From Flaccisagitta enflata (lineage: Eukaryota; Chaetognatha; Sagittoidea; Aphragmophora), in contig OZ231127.1 in assembly GCA_965153355.1 (NCBI GenBank), positions 42,408,001 through 42,472,000 on the forward strand: 64,000 bases of DNA, read 5' to 3'. A program made the translations under genes and the position numbers. Positions 1 to 12,964 of the stretch are shown here, piece after piece. The notes under the pieces were generated by a model. It saw only the letters and a program-made list of their open reading frames with translations, was not told where the DNA came from and ran no database searches. Every line of letters begins with the position of its first letter. Position 1 is the stretch's first letter.

Positions 1-63
<63 letters not shown>
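1..63. repeat. CT microsatellite
   Basis: Near-perfect CT run entering from the left edge. Confidence 0.95.
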
Positions 64-64
<1 letters not shown>

Positions 65-263
65 ATGATCTTTTTTGCTGTTTCCCTTTATACATGTATA
101 TATCAACTTTTTCCCTTTCATCAATCTGATGAGTATAAGTGTTTGACTGTGTCAAAGAAGTAGTTTTCTTTTATTTCTATGCTGTTTTTTTTTAATATCT
201 ACTGCATTTAGAATTGTTGTTTTTTTGCCAATTTAAGTGTCTTTAACATTCTTTTTGTCCATG

Positions 264-562
<299 letters not shown>

Positions 563-564
563 CA

Positions 565-1950
565 CTGTGCTTTAAAACAAATTTGAGTGAAAAATCATGT
601 GGAAGAGGGCTTCTCTACCTTTTTGAGTAGCATTGGGCTGATAAACATGTAACTAGTAAAAATACATGTAACTAGTAAAAGTAAATTCATTCCCCATGTG
701 CTTTTAAAAAAATTATTCCGGGAGTGCTTTTTGAGAAATCTTCAAAAAAGATAAAATGAAACCCAGTCAATAAAAAATAGCTATATGTTGGAGCCTATCA
801 AGCTTGTTTGCAAGTTTGTATAACAACAGAATGAATATTCTATGACTCTTGTTACCACTACCTACAATATGAATCGCTGTATGCAATCCAGAGAGTTTGA
901 GAGAAAGAGAGAGAGAGAAGAGAAAAGCGAAAAGGCAATATCTGGACAGACCCTTTTTGTTCTGGAACTTGTAGTGTTATATGCCCAGACCAGAATCCAG
1001 TATATGTACGACAATGAATCTGCTACCCTTTTCCACTCCAGATTAAGCTGGTTACCTGAAGGGTGAATTTGGCTCAAAATTTAATATATCTCCGCCATCT
1101 AACCATACATTCTAAGCAGCATTTGGGCAGTAAATCAGACAAGCAGAGGTCGGTATTTGATCAAGAAACCCACATGGCAACACAATGGTAAAGTATATAA
1201 AAGCAATCTTACGCCCATTGTAACTCTATAGTGTTACCGTGCAGATTTTCTTTCCAGATACCGATCTCCGCTGGCCTCAATTCCTTTTTAAATAAGACGG
1301 AGTGTATGGTTAGTTGGCTGAGGCATTCTGAAATTTGACCACATTTGACCCTCCAGGTAGCCGCCCTACTCCAGATAGCGATTCCGAGATCCAGCATCAA
1401 GATATGGGGCTGGATTGTGGGCCCCTTTTGAGAAACGACATACCAGGTACACAGGGAGGTTAAGACTGCTATTTCAAGGGTCATTTTAAAAATTTCAGTC
1501 TGTCTGCCTGTCTGTCTGTGCCGAATTTTTGCGAAAATGTCAATGCACACGACTTAGGTCCAATGAACTTGTTGTCTTTACATTAAAACTAAGAAGAAAT
1601 AAAATACATTGAACAGAATCCATGTTACATGTTGCAAAAGCCCATCTGTCAAATTTCGCACATTGTATTTATTGATTCTTAAAGTGCAGCGGCCCTACAG
1701 GTGCAGATGACCTATGCATCAGAAATAATAGATAATCTGAAACTATTTCCTTTGTTTATTTTTGTTCTTGGCATCTTAAATTAGAAATACTTTCCTTATC
1801 AAGCTCATGTTTTTCAGAGACATCATATGTATGGTGAATAATCATTCATGGAGCAAAAACATCAGTTTTGGGTTCACATACATTCATTGGTGGAAAAATA
1901 GTCTAAATTCTCGAGTAATTTAGCTTACTCATAATTCATAGACAAGGAAA
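565..1950. other. No gene seen
   Basis: AT-rich single-copy-looking DNA. Open frames are short and lack codon or domain signal. The 1209-1550 minus frame is the longest and is unconvincing. Confidence 0.6.
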
Positions 1951-1954
1951 GACA

Positions 1955-2173
1955 GAAAGAGACAGATATTTATAGGGAGAGAAATGACTAAGAGATAAAG
2001 AGAGACTACAGGATTACAAGACAAAGAAAAGAGAGAGAGACTAATCACTCTCACTAATCTCTCTCTTTTCTTTTCTAATTCATGATTAGTCTCTCTCTCT
2101 TTTCTTTGTCTGGTAATCCTGTAGTCTCTCTTTATCTCTTAGTCATTTCTCCTATAAATATCTGTCTTTCTGT
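1955..2173. repeat. Near-perfect 220 bp palindrome
   Basis: The arm from ATATTTATAGGGAGAGAAAT through the GAGAGA run is mirrored after a centre at about 2060, including the word GACTACAGGATTAC and its complement. A foldback element or inverted duplication. Confidence 0.8.
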
Positions 2174-2523
2174 ATAACATCTGTAGTTGCTCAGGTACAT
2201 TGAAATTATCAAGAAGAAATTAGAACTATTTTTCACCAATAAATGTATGACCAAACCAGTGTTTTGCACACATGAAAACTCATGTTAATAATTCAGATAT
2301 AAATGTGTATCGATCTTTACAATTAGGACGATGGTCATAGTTTTCTCTTGCAGCAAGGAAAAAAGTTAGAAGAGCCTATAGCAAGTGAATAAAAGGGTTA
2401 TCTAGGCAGGCAGAATTTGTTCTCCCCTTCAATGATTCACACATGAGTTTTGCAATCATTCTATTCACAAGGGTGTATATAGTTGAGTTGCTTTTGATTT
2501 CCCCCCCCCCTACCTTTGATTTT

Positions 2524-4518
2524 CGTCCCAGCGACGCGTCGCGAGACATTTTAAAATCTATGATTTTCTTCCCCATAAGGCAGTGAAACAGTGTAGTTAA
2601 AGTTTAAATGGTGTTAAATTGTGTTTTAAGTCAGCATCTATGATTTGGTACTGCCAAAAGTTATATTTCCCCCCAATTTTCTTTTCTTTTTTTTTTCTCC
2701 TTTGATTTCCTTCCCCATCTCCAAACCCTTTGAGGGGGAAACTCAATAATATACAGGCCTGCATTATTGGCAAGTGGTGTTATCAGACAGCCACAGGCAG
2801 GGGGTAAAAATCAATTATATATAGGCCTTCTTATTCACAAAATTAATTTTCTAGTATTTACTGGTCATCCAAGTGTAACAACTTTGTTATTCCGTTCTCT
2901 GCATTTCTGCCCTTTATGCCCATGTCCTGTTCACGCTAGATCTGGACGTGTAAACATTTGCAGTATATGCTATTTTATTACACTATTTTACTATTTTATT
3001 GTTATGTACACTTAAACTTCTTTCTGTTGGATAGGCCAGTCATAAAGTAAGAGGGTAGCGTTGGATATGTCCCGTGCATGCCGTATTTTATGACTGGGCA
3101 CTGCCATAAGTTAGCGCTGCCCCAATTTCCTCATTTTTTCTCTTTGTTCCCCCTTTGCATTTATCCCCATCTACAAACCCTTTGATTAAATCTATTATGA
3201 AAGAGGGTTAAAAATCAATTATATACAGGCCTTCTTTTTCACAAAATTAATTTTCTAGTATTTACTGGTCATCCAAGGAATATAAATGGTCAGCGGTATC
3301 CATTGCCCTTCCCGAGGTCTTTTGCTGAAGAAGTAGGGTGAGAGCAGGGCAGTGGCTCCAAATGTCCTGTAGAATGCAGGGGTCAATTCTTTGTAGTCTT
3401 TTTGGAAGTCGAGTTCATGCAAGTCGAGTTCATGCATGAGAAGTATAGTATGACTTTAGGGGCTTAAATTGGGCTTGGAGGGCTAGAATTGAGCCATTGA
3501 GGGAGCCCCTGATTCATCTATTTCAGGCCTGAGAATTGCAAACTAGATTTCAAACCCAAAACTGGAAAAGAATCATCAAAGGCCTGAAAAGCCTTTATGG
3601 AGGCCTGAGAAGGCATATTCGAGGCCTGAGAAGGTTTATCAGCCTGAGAGGGCAGATTTGAGGCTTGAAAGAGCTGATTAGGGACGGATGGAAGAAATTC
3701 ACCTGTGTTCTACAGAACATTGACCCTTTGTTTTCAGGGTGAGATTTGGGGATTACAGGGTTAAGAGATGAATCGGCCTATGCAGATAAATTTTATTATT
3801 TCAGGCATCTCATAGATTCCTAGATTCTGCTTATTGCTGTTTTTGGCCATAACTGGCTGATTTAAAGGTTGATAGGGGGTTTGGGACATTTTCAGATTTT
3901 TTTAAAGGCTGTGGGTACCATACAAGGCTTTTTGGACAGCTGTCCCAAAGATTAAGTATTTTTTAGTTGCTTGCTGAAAGATTCTATGAGAGGGTGTGTC
4001 CATTGGTAATTTGGTAGGTAGACCCCCTTACTTTATGACTGGCTCATCCAATGAGAAGCTCGGAAGTGTATACTAACAATAAAATAGTAATAGTGTAATA
4101 AAATAGTATAGTCGCATGTTGTTTACACGTCCAGATACAGCACGTGAACAGGACATGGGCATAAAGGGCAGAAATGCAGAGAATGGAATAACAAAGTTGT
4201 TACACTTGGATGACCAGTAAATACTAGAAAATTAATTTTGTGAATAAGAAGGCCTATATATAATTGATTTTTGCCCCCCCCCCCCCCCCCCGTGGGGGAA
4301 GGGAAATCAAAGAGTTTGGAGATGGGGAAAAAACCAAAGGGGGAAAAAAGAGAAAAAAAAAGGAAATTGGGGGAAATATAACTTTTGGCAGTACCAAATC
4401 ATAGATGCTGACTTAAAACACAATTTAACACCATTTAAACTTTAACTACACTGTTTCACTGCCTTATGGGGAAGAAAATCATAGATTTTAAAATGTCTCG
4501 CGACGCGTCGCTGGGACG
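2524..4518. repeat. Long inverted repeat element F1
   Basis: CGTCCCAGCGACGCG at the left end is matched by CGCGTCGCTGGGACG at the right. Arms of about 500 bases (to 3055 and from 4023) pair with few mismatches. The middle holds a third partial copy of arm sequence at 3070-3285 and a family B copy. Confidence 0.85.
3281..3745 (+). mobile_element. Family B copy 1 (decayed), nested in F1
   Basis: Starts ATGGTCAGCGGTATCC and contains AGGGCAGTGGC and ATGTCCTGTAGAATGC, several GGCCTGAGA-type repeats, and the closing CTGTGTTCTACAGAACA. Confidence 0.75.
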
Positions 4519-4756
4519 TTTTGTTTATATTCTTACAGAGGTATGATTCCCACATCAGCGGCATCAGCGTTTTTGGTATTTTTTGAAAAATACCAAAGAT
4601 TTTAGAAAAGAAATAAAATTTGCAACATTTTTTTTGGTTTTTTTAGCTGTTTTGGCAAAAATAGGGTACAAACTTTAATGCCGTTATTTTTTCCAGGTGC
4701 ATATAGAGATTAGGCATCAATATGAAAGATTTTAGGCATCTGGCTCAAAAACTTTC

Positions 4757-4875
4757 TTGCTTTCTTGCTTGCTTGCTTGCTTGTTTGTTTTCTTTCTTTT
4801 TTTTTTGGCATTCTGTTTTTCCCCCTCTTTTTCATTCTTTCTTTCTTGCTTGCTTTTATCTTTCTTTCTTTTTTC

Positions 4876-4938
<63 letters not shown>

Positions 4939-4951
4939 TCCCTCTTTCTTA

Positions 4952-5046
<95 letters not shown>

Positions 5047-5174
5047 ACTTTCATTCTTTGTTTGTTTGTCTGTTTGTTTGTTTGTTTGTTTGTTTGTTTG
5101 TTTGTTTGTTTGTTTGTTTGTTTGTTTGTTTGTTTGTTTGTTTGTTTGTTTCTTTCTTTCTTTCTTTCTTTCTC

Positions 5175-5231
<57 letters not shown>

Positions 5232-5238
5232 TTTCCTC
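4757..5238. repeat. CTTT microsatellite with TTTG core
   Basis: A run of CTTT units is split by about 90 bases of TTTG/TTTC at 5059-5151. All long frames here are repeat translations. Confidence 0.96.
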
Positions 5239-5654
5239 CTTTCTTCTTCATTTTTTTTTCTTATCTTCCCACCCGCCTGGCTTCCTTCTTTTTTACCAGC
5301 CATTATTCCTTCCTTCGTTCCTTCCTTCCTTTCCTTCTACTTTCTTTCTTTCTTCGTTTCTTTTTGATACTCTCCCGTCTCCGATCGATTCACTGTTATC
5401 TTTGTCTACTTTGATACTCGATCCAACCACAATCGAGGTTTGGTTTCTCAAAGACGCGTGAACGTACAACAGTGACAAAGGTCATAAACCTGACAAAGGG
5501 GCCGTTATCGCGTCAACTAGGCATCATCTTCGTTGACATCGTCCAAAACGCCTTTTGCTCAAAAACGTCAACAATGCGCCTCTAACAATCAAATCTTATC
5601 ACCAAGGAGAAAACTCTTGTTTTCGCCGCCGTTGATACTTTGATTCCACCTTTT

Positions 5655-8600
5655 CCGCCACCTGCACAAGTTGAGCTAGCTGCATTATTTCTCATCGCAA
5701 AAAAAAAATTGAGTAAGGAGGCTAGAAAAAGGTCAATCTTGTGTAAAAAAACCTGGGGAATCCAACTGTGACCTTTTTAGAAAAACACCCAAAAATGGCT
5801 ATTTTTGGGTATTTTTGGCTAAAATTTAGTACTTAAATGGAGGCCAAGTGTTTAATTTCATACTTGGGGACACTTCAAGATGTAAGAGACTAGTAAAACA
5901 AGAATCATGATGATGGGGCTATTGTGGGGTGTAAAAGGCCCAAAAGAGACCCTAAGAAACGGAAAAAATGTAGTTTTTCATTGTGACTAAAAAATAGAAT
6001 GGAATGACTTCAAATTTAAAATGGAAGTTCCTTATAAATGCAACTACCATCATGTAAAAATTTGTGGCCCTCCTTAGATGGCTTCATAGGAAAATTTAGC
6101 CACAAAAACCAAAAATCGCTCCAAAAAATCAGTTTTGAGTTCATTGACCTAAAACAATATCATAAGGTCAGAAAGTACCCCAATATTTTTTCTATTTTGC
6201 TATTATAAGATGTTTAGAGGTTCCAAAAAAAATTTCAGGACATATTTCCAAAAAATGGCTGTGATAAGACCATTTTAAGTGACGTGGTAAAATTGAAAAA
6301 CGACGATAATGGCTATTTTTTGAGATTTATTGAAAACATTTAGTACAAAAAGGGGTCCTGTTCATTTGAATTCATAGTTGGGGACACTACAAGATGTAAG
6401 AGATTATAAAAACAGGAATCATAATGATAGGGCTATTGTGGGGTACCTAAAAAGGCCCAAAAAGGGCCCCTAAAGCAAAAAAATAGAATTTTTTTTAAAT
6501 TGTGACTACAAAAATAAATGGAAGGCCTTCCAATTTGAAATGGAAGTTCTTATAGATGCAACTACCGTCATCAGCAAAAGATTTGGCCCTCCTTAGATGG
6601 CTTCATAGGAAAATTTGGCCACAAAAAACCAAAAATCGCACTCAAAAAATCAGTTTTTGTAGTTAATTGACCTAAGAACAATATTTTAAGGTCAGGGTAC
6701 ACCAATAAAGCCACAATCTTGCTAATAGAGGATGTATGGTTGTGTCAATGAGGATTTCAGGCCATATTTCCAGAATGAACTGCTGACGACAGCTCTCAGG
6801 AGTTTTGTACTAGATAGGTTAGGTGAGGCGGGAATGGAAGGTTCATGGTATCTGTAAGCGGTGTTTGGTAAAGATGTATTGAAAATGTGCAACCAACGAC
6901 TCTGAGTTGCTTCTCATTCCTGTAAACTGAGCCACGAGAGCCAGAGTGTTGACATCCTTTTTATTCAATAAAAATGGAAATTAACTGTGCTAACTCTGTT
7001 AAACAGTAACTGTACTGAAAATAACAAGAAAAACACATAATTTTGAAATAATTGTACAGGGACTGTTTATTTGCTGTGGCCAGGCCGGGTTGGCGGGTGC
7101 TGTATCCTGTGTTTCATACAGGGACTAATTCTTGGAGTAGGATTGTAAGGAAGTTATAAGTGGCTGATCTCAGAAAGCCACTTTTTCACTTTTTCCCTCC
7201 TCTTTTACAGCAAGAAAACCCAACACAATTTATTTTTGGATCGCTCACATATATCCATCACCAAAAATGACCATTTTTGGCAGTTTTCAATTTTACCACA
7301 TGGCTTAAAATGGTGATATCTCAGCCATTTTATGGAATTATGGCTGAAACTTTTTAGAACAAACATCTTATACTAGCGAAACAAAAAATTGGGAGTGCAT
7401 GACCTTTGTATATTGTTTCTAGGTCAATGAACTGAGAAAACTGATTTTTTTGAGCAATTTTTTTGTGGCCTAATTTTCCTGAAGCCCATTTGAGGAGGGC
7501 CAAAATTTTTTTTCATGATGTAGTTGCATTTATTTAAAGACATTACAATTACACTGAGCATTCATTCATTTTTATAGTCACAATGAAAAAAAAAAACTTC
7601 TTTATTTTTGCGTCAGGGGAGCCACTTTGGGCCTTTTTAGGTACCCCACCATAGCCCCATCATTATGATTCCTGTTTTTATAATCTCTTACATCTTGTAG
7701 TGTCCCCAACCCCATGAATTAAAATGAAGCAGGACCCCTTTTGTGTCCAATTGTTTTTAAAAATCTTCAAAAATAGCCCATTTTTGGCGTTTTCCATTTT
7801 TACCACGTCGCTTCAAATGGTCATATCTCAGCCATTTTTGGAAATATGGCCTGAAATTTTTTTTGGAACCTCCAAACATCTTATAATAGCAAAATAGAAA
7901 AAAATATTGGGGTACCCTGACCTTATGATATTGTTTTTAGGTCAATGAACTCAAAAAACTGATTTTGGAGCTATTTGGGTTTTTGTAACAAATTTTCCTA
8001 TGAAGCCATTTAAGGAGGGCCTAAAATTTTCACATGATAGTAGTTGCATTTATTAAACATTTCGATTGAAAGGCATTCCATTCAGTTTTGTAGTCACAAT
8101 GAAAAAAAAAACTATTTTTCGTTTTGGGGGCCCTTTTGGGCCTTTTAGAGTACCCCACAATAGCCCCATCATTATGATTCCTGTTTTATAATCTCTTACA
8201 TCTTGTAGTGTCCACAACTATGAATTAAAATGAACAGGACCCCTTTTTGTACCCAATTGTTTAAAAAAATCACACAAAATGACCATTTTGGGTTTTCATT
8301 TTACACACATTAAAGCTAAATGGTCATATCTCAGCCATTTTTTGGAAATATGGCCTGAAATTTTTTAGGTTTCCTCCAAACATCTTATATTAGCAAAATA
8401 GAAAAAAATATTGGGGTACCCTGACCTTATAATATTGTTTTTAGGTCAATGAACTCAAAAAACTGATTTTTTGGGAGCGATTTTGGTTTTTGTGGCCAAA
8501 TTTTCCTATGAAGCCATCTAAGGAGGGCCACAAATTTTTACATGATGATAGTTGCATTTATAAGGAACTTCATTTGAGGTGAAGTCATTCCATTCGTTTT

Positions 8601-8961
8601 GTAGTCACAATGAAAAAAAAACATTTTTCGTTTTAGAGACCCCTTTTGGGCCTTTTTAGGTACCCCACAATAGCCCCATCATCATGATTCTTGTTTTACT
8701 AGTCTCTTACATCTTGAAGTGTCCCCAACTATGAATTTAAACACTTGGCCTCCATTTAAGTACTAAATTTTGGCCAAAAATACCCAAAAATAGCCATTTT
8801 TGGGTGTTTTTTTTGGGCCGTTTCTAAACGCAGCCGCGTAGGGCTCTAAAAAGGTCACGGTTGGATTCCCCAGGTTTTTTTACATAAGATTGGGCCTTTT
8901 TTAGCCTCCTTACTAAATTTTTTTTTTTTTTTCATCGTAGCCCAACTTGTGCAGGTGGCGG
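5655..8961. mobile_element. Foldback-type element F2
   Basis: Ends CCGCCACCTGCACAAGTTG and CAACTTGTGCAGGTGGCGG. Both arms are built of about 510-base tandem units: AAGATGTAAGAGA recurs at 5876 and 6390, its complement at about 7692, 8200 and 8712. The 6760-7200 centre differs. No transposase frame is seen. Confidence 0.85.
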
Positions 8962-9066
8962 TTTTACTGAGAATTGCGGTCACTCACGTAGCGCCGCTTT
9001 TCCTTGATACTCATTCACAGAAGCATCAGCTAGGATGACCGCTTCCAATTTGGTAGGGGGGGGGGG

Positions 9067-9579
9067 TACAGTAGATGTCGTCTATACTTGGAAATACGGG
9101 GGCCCTCATATCCTAAATAGTATTTGTGCAAATGAAATGAAACCGCATGTATATAATGCTTATGTCCTATAGGGTTGACGATGGGGTATGGCAGCTCTGT
9201 GGACAGAAAATTCTCTTGAATACACTAAATCAAATTCGCTCAAGATGATCAGCCTTTGGAATTGGCCAAGTGGTTAAGTCACTTGATTACAGATTTATCA
9301 TGATCAGTTTATTTGTTTAAAGGTTCCAGGTTCAAATCCCATGATGGTTTTGCAATTTAAGAAAAAAGATTGAGCTGAAATTCTGCGAAAAAAGTGAATG
9401 ATCCTAAAGTTTTATACTGAAAGTTTTTTTTCCAAGGTAAGCCGTAGGGGGATACCATACCCCATCATCAATCCCTTAGGGTCTATACATTACACTAGTA
9501 AAATATCAGTCCCCTTACTGTACTTATGCTCAGTTTATGAGCTCCCCCGTAATTCCAAGTCTAGACGACATCTACTGTA
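9067..9579. mobile_element. TA-flanked palindromic element M1
   Basis: TACAGTAGATGTCGTCTA at the left is mirrored by TAGACGACATCTACTGTA at the right, extending to the GGGGG/CCCCC stretch. TA at both tips fits a Tc1/mariner-type MITE. Contains a tRNA-like stretch. Confidence 0.8.
9254..9347 (+). other. tRNA-like (SINE head) sequence
   Basis: TGGCCAAGTGGTTAAGTC resembles a Leu/Ser tRNA A box and GGTTCAAATCC fits the B box, about 55 bases apart, as in tRNAs with a long variable arm. The acceptor stem does not pair, so this is a tRNA-derived repeat or pseudogene, not a working tRNA. Confidence 0.5.
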
Positions 9580-9784
9580 TAAAATGGAAGCGAAAGCGAT
9601 GGATTTGGCATAAAAATCCCTTATTTGCTTGGCATGTTTCCCAAGGACTACGATTCTTTGCCATCAAGCAAAACTTCCCTCACTGAGAAAGACCGTATTT
9701 TCTGAGGAATTACTTTTGCTGAACATTATGTTTATTATCGGGTGTTCGAATAAAAAGTGCAGAGGTTTGAAGGTTTTCTGTTGA

Positions 9785-9829
9785 ATATCTCGCTACGGAT
9801 TCCGTAGCGAGATATTCAACAGAAAACCT
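9785..9829. repeat. Perfect short palindrome
   Basis: GTTTTCTGTTGAATATCTCG followed by its complement around CTACGGATTCCGTAG; a cruciform-capable sequence of about 50 bases. Confidence 0.8.
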
Positions 9830-10217
9830 ACGGAGCATACAGAGGCGCAAGCAAGGTACCGTTTGATAGCTCCATGTGGCGTGTGTTTTTTTCCATATCA
9901 AATGCTCCTATTTACGCTTAGAAAAGAACCACTTAATAACCTCCTTCAGCAGAAATCTCTTGAATTTATACTCTAGGAACAAGGATCTACACACTTAAAA
10001 AACCGCTCTCGCTAAACCCATGCCCACTTGTTTTGCAAACACCTGACATCATTAGCTCCTCCTCAATTCAAGTCCAATTTCGTTGTAGATTCTTTTTTTA
10101 GCAGCGGTATGACGACGTTACTTGAGGGTGATTTTGGGCAATGAAGAAAATTTGCAAAAAGTATGGAATTTCTTCTCGTCCCCCTTGTACCCAAATGCGG
10201 TATTCTAACGAGCAATT

Positions 10218-10812
10218 ACTACCCGAATTAAAAAAAACGCAAGTTTCTCATAGAAGTGATTGAATAAGGCTACTTTTTCCCTCTGAGAAGCATTTGGCGA
10301 GCTGGTTTGGTTTATTTGAGCTTCCATGCATCACATCCAAGACTTTTAGCCTTCAGAATCAAGCTGATGCGGAGAAATCACCATGCAAAAGTGACATTTA
10401 GTTTAAAAAAATGTTGCCTTTGATTTTCATGAAAATTTTGAAGGTTTTATTGTAATTTATCACATTTGGTGTTTCATTTTTCATCACAGACATCAAGGAA
10501 CCCAAATATAAGAACTATAAAAGCAGACAGCATGGGTAAAACAATGCCCGATTCCTCATGGCGGTTCCATTACTCCATCACCTTCACCCCAGAATGATCT
10601 TTTTTTCTTCAGACTGCGTTTTAAATTTTGGACCCCTGCACCTTCTTTTGAATATAACTTCTAAACGAATCAAGCTACAGATGTGGGATTGCGCTCAAAA
10701 GAAAGCCCTCGAAAAGAGCTTCAATTTGGTCACCGATAAATTATGTCTTAAGTGAGCCAAAGGCCCAAAAATGAGCTGTAGAAAAACTTGCGTTTTTTTT
10801 AATTCGGGTAGT
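10218..10812. mobile_element. Short inverted-repeat element M2
   Basis: ACTACCCGAATTAAAAAAA at the left, TTTTTTTAATTCGGGTAGT at the right; about 600 bases. Carries the shared module described at 10659. Confidence 0.8.
10659..10710 (+). repeat. Shared MITE module, copy 1
   Basis: CTAAACGAATCAAGCTACAG then GGGATTGCGCTCAAAAGAAAG. Similar words recur at 16180, 16285, 58070 and 58300. Confidence 0.55.
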
Positions 10813-10935
10813 ATTCAACCCACGACGTTCAATCTCTCTTCCACCTTCCAATCTATCCATTACCCCCCCCCCCTTCTTACTCCTTCACCAATCCTATAAT
10901 TTCCGTCGTTTCGGCGGATGTGGCGGAGGAACCCT

Positions 10936-10937
<2 letters not shown>

Positions 10938-11015
<78 letters not shown>
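10938..11015. repeat. CT microsatellite
   Basis: Uninterrupted CT run. Confidence 0.97.
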
Positions 11016-11023
<8 letters not shown>

Positions 11024-11474
11024 CTTTATTGTGCGCTTTTCCGGTTCTGTCTTTCTTTCCGCCGTTTACTGTCATTTGGACTTGTGACAGATTCCCACTT
11101 TGGTTGCACTTTGGCTTTTCCATCTCTTTTTCTTTTTCTTCTTCTTCCTCTTCTTCTTTTTGTCATTCTTCTTCTACTTTCCTTCGGCATCAGAATGGGC
11201 TCAATTTGGGCATTCCAAGCACGTTTCATATTCCACTTGCATAATCCGAGTCTGAACTAATTGGAAAATTGACTTGGACTTGATTTACTACCTAGGAAAT
11301 AAGTTTGTCGGCGTGCTTAACCTTTCATAACTAGTCTAAAATTAAAGTAATCATTAAACAAGGCCAACACCTATAAGTCGCGTGCAGGACAAAAATAACT
11401 GAACTGACCTGACTCAATTGATCGATCAGGCTTGAAAAGGATCGCACTGGAAGTGTGGAACAAGATCATCCCAG

Positions 11475-12000
11475 CTTAGCATTAGTCACTCAAACCAGAC
11501 TCAAACCAGTATTAAACCAAACCTAAACCAGACCTAAACTAGACCTGAATCAGACATAAACCAGACATAAACCAGACCTAAACCAGACATAAATCAGATA
11601 TGAACCGGACTTAAACCAGACTTTGGCCAGACTTAAACCAGACTCAAGCCAGACTCAAACCAGACTCAAACCAGACTTAAACCAGAGTTAAACCAGACTA
11701 AAACCATACTTAAACCAGACTTAAACCAGACATAAACCAGACATAAACCAGACTTAAACCAGACTTAACCAGACCCAAACCAGCAGACCTAAACCAGCAG
11801 ACCTAAACCAGCAGACTTAAACCACCAGACTCAAACCAGCAGACTTAAACCAGCAGACTTAAACCAGCAGACTTAAACCAACAGACTTAAACCAACAGAC
11901 TTGAAACGGCAGACTTAAACCAGCAGGCTTAAATCAGCAGACATAAACCAGCAGACTTAAACCAGCAGACTTAAACCAGCAGACTTAAACTAGCAGACTG
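11475..12000. repeat. Minisatellite AAACCAGAC
   Basis: Imperfect 11-15 base units, shifting from AAACCAGACAT to AAACCAGCAGACTT. Repeated in the duplicate at 12965-13498. Confidence 0.92.
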
Positions 12001-12007
12001 CAATCTT

Positions 12008-12520
12008 CTAAATGACTGCTAAATGACTGCTAAATGACCAAAAAAGACCAAAAATGACCAAAATGACCAAAAATGACCAAAAATGACCAAAAATGACCAA
12101 AAATGACCAAAATGACCAAAATGACCAAAAATGACCAAAAATGACCAAAAATGACCAAAATGACCAAAAATGACCAAAAATGACCAAAAATGACCAAAAA
12201 TGACCAAAAATGACCAAAAATGACCAAAAATGACCAAAAATGACCAAAATGACCAAAAATGACCAAAAATGACCAAAAATGACCAAAATGACCAAAAATG
12301 ACCAAAAATGACCAAAAATGACCAAAAATGACCAGAAATGACCAAAATGAACAAAATGACCAAAAGACCGAAATGACCGAAATGACCAAAAATGACCAAA
12401 AATGATCAAAATGATCAAAAATGATCAAAAATGACCAAAAATGACCAAAATGACCAAAATGACCATAATGACCAAAATGACCAAAATTGACCAAAAATGA
12501 TAAAAAATGACCAAAAACAA
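12008..12520. repeat. Minisatellite AAATGACCA
   Basis: Units of 9 to 11 bases. Repeated at 13505-14025 with a different unit count. The FGHFWSF frames are translations of this array. Confidence 0.95.
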
Positions 12521-12964
12521 CCAATAATTCTCAAAAACATCAAAAAAATGATTCAAAATAACTCCAGACGACCCAAAATGACAAAAAACGACGCAAAAAA
12601 AGCAGTGTTACGGACGGACCGACGGACCAACCGACGGACCAACCGACGGACCGATGGAGTGGGTTGTAGAGTCGCGTGCACGCGACTAAAAATCGGTGAG
12701 ATTCTGAAACTTCTTCGAATTATCTTTCAAATGGCGCCTACCGCGTTCACGTAAGTCTAACCGTTTGGAAATGAGAGTTAAAAGAAAATCAAGACTACTT
12801 TAGAAAAATGGCAAAAAAAAATTGCGTTTAAAATTTCGCATTTCTTCAAGCATTGCCGTGTATCTGGCCTTGTTTTTTGCAAAGCCGCGAACAAGAGACG
12901 TCGATGGCAGGCTTGAAAAGGATCGCACTGGAAGTGTGGAACAAGATCATCCCAGCTTAGCATT

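Larger units (their letters stand above)
11357..12692 (+). mobile_element. Family A copy A1, expanded
   Basis: Begins AACAAGGCCAACACC with GTCGCGTGCA inside and ends GAGTCGCGTGCACGCGACTA. Between them lie an array of 12-18 base units (TTAAACCAGCAGAC) and one of 9-11 base units (AAATGACCA), then CGGACCGA tetranucleotides. Confidence 0.8.

Noticed and set aside
1209-1550. 113-codon minus-strand frame as a gene
   Set aside because: No recognisable motif, no neighbouring exon and ordinary base composition; frames of this length are expected by chance.
4710-5461. Long lysine/arginine and phenylalanine/leucine/serine frames
   Set aside because: Pure CTTT/TTTG repeat translation on both strands.
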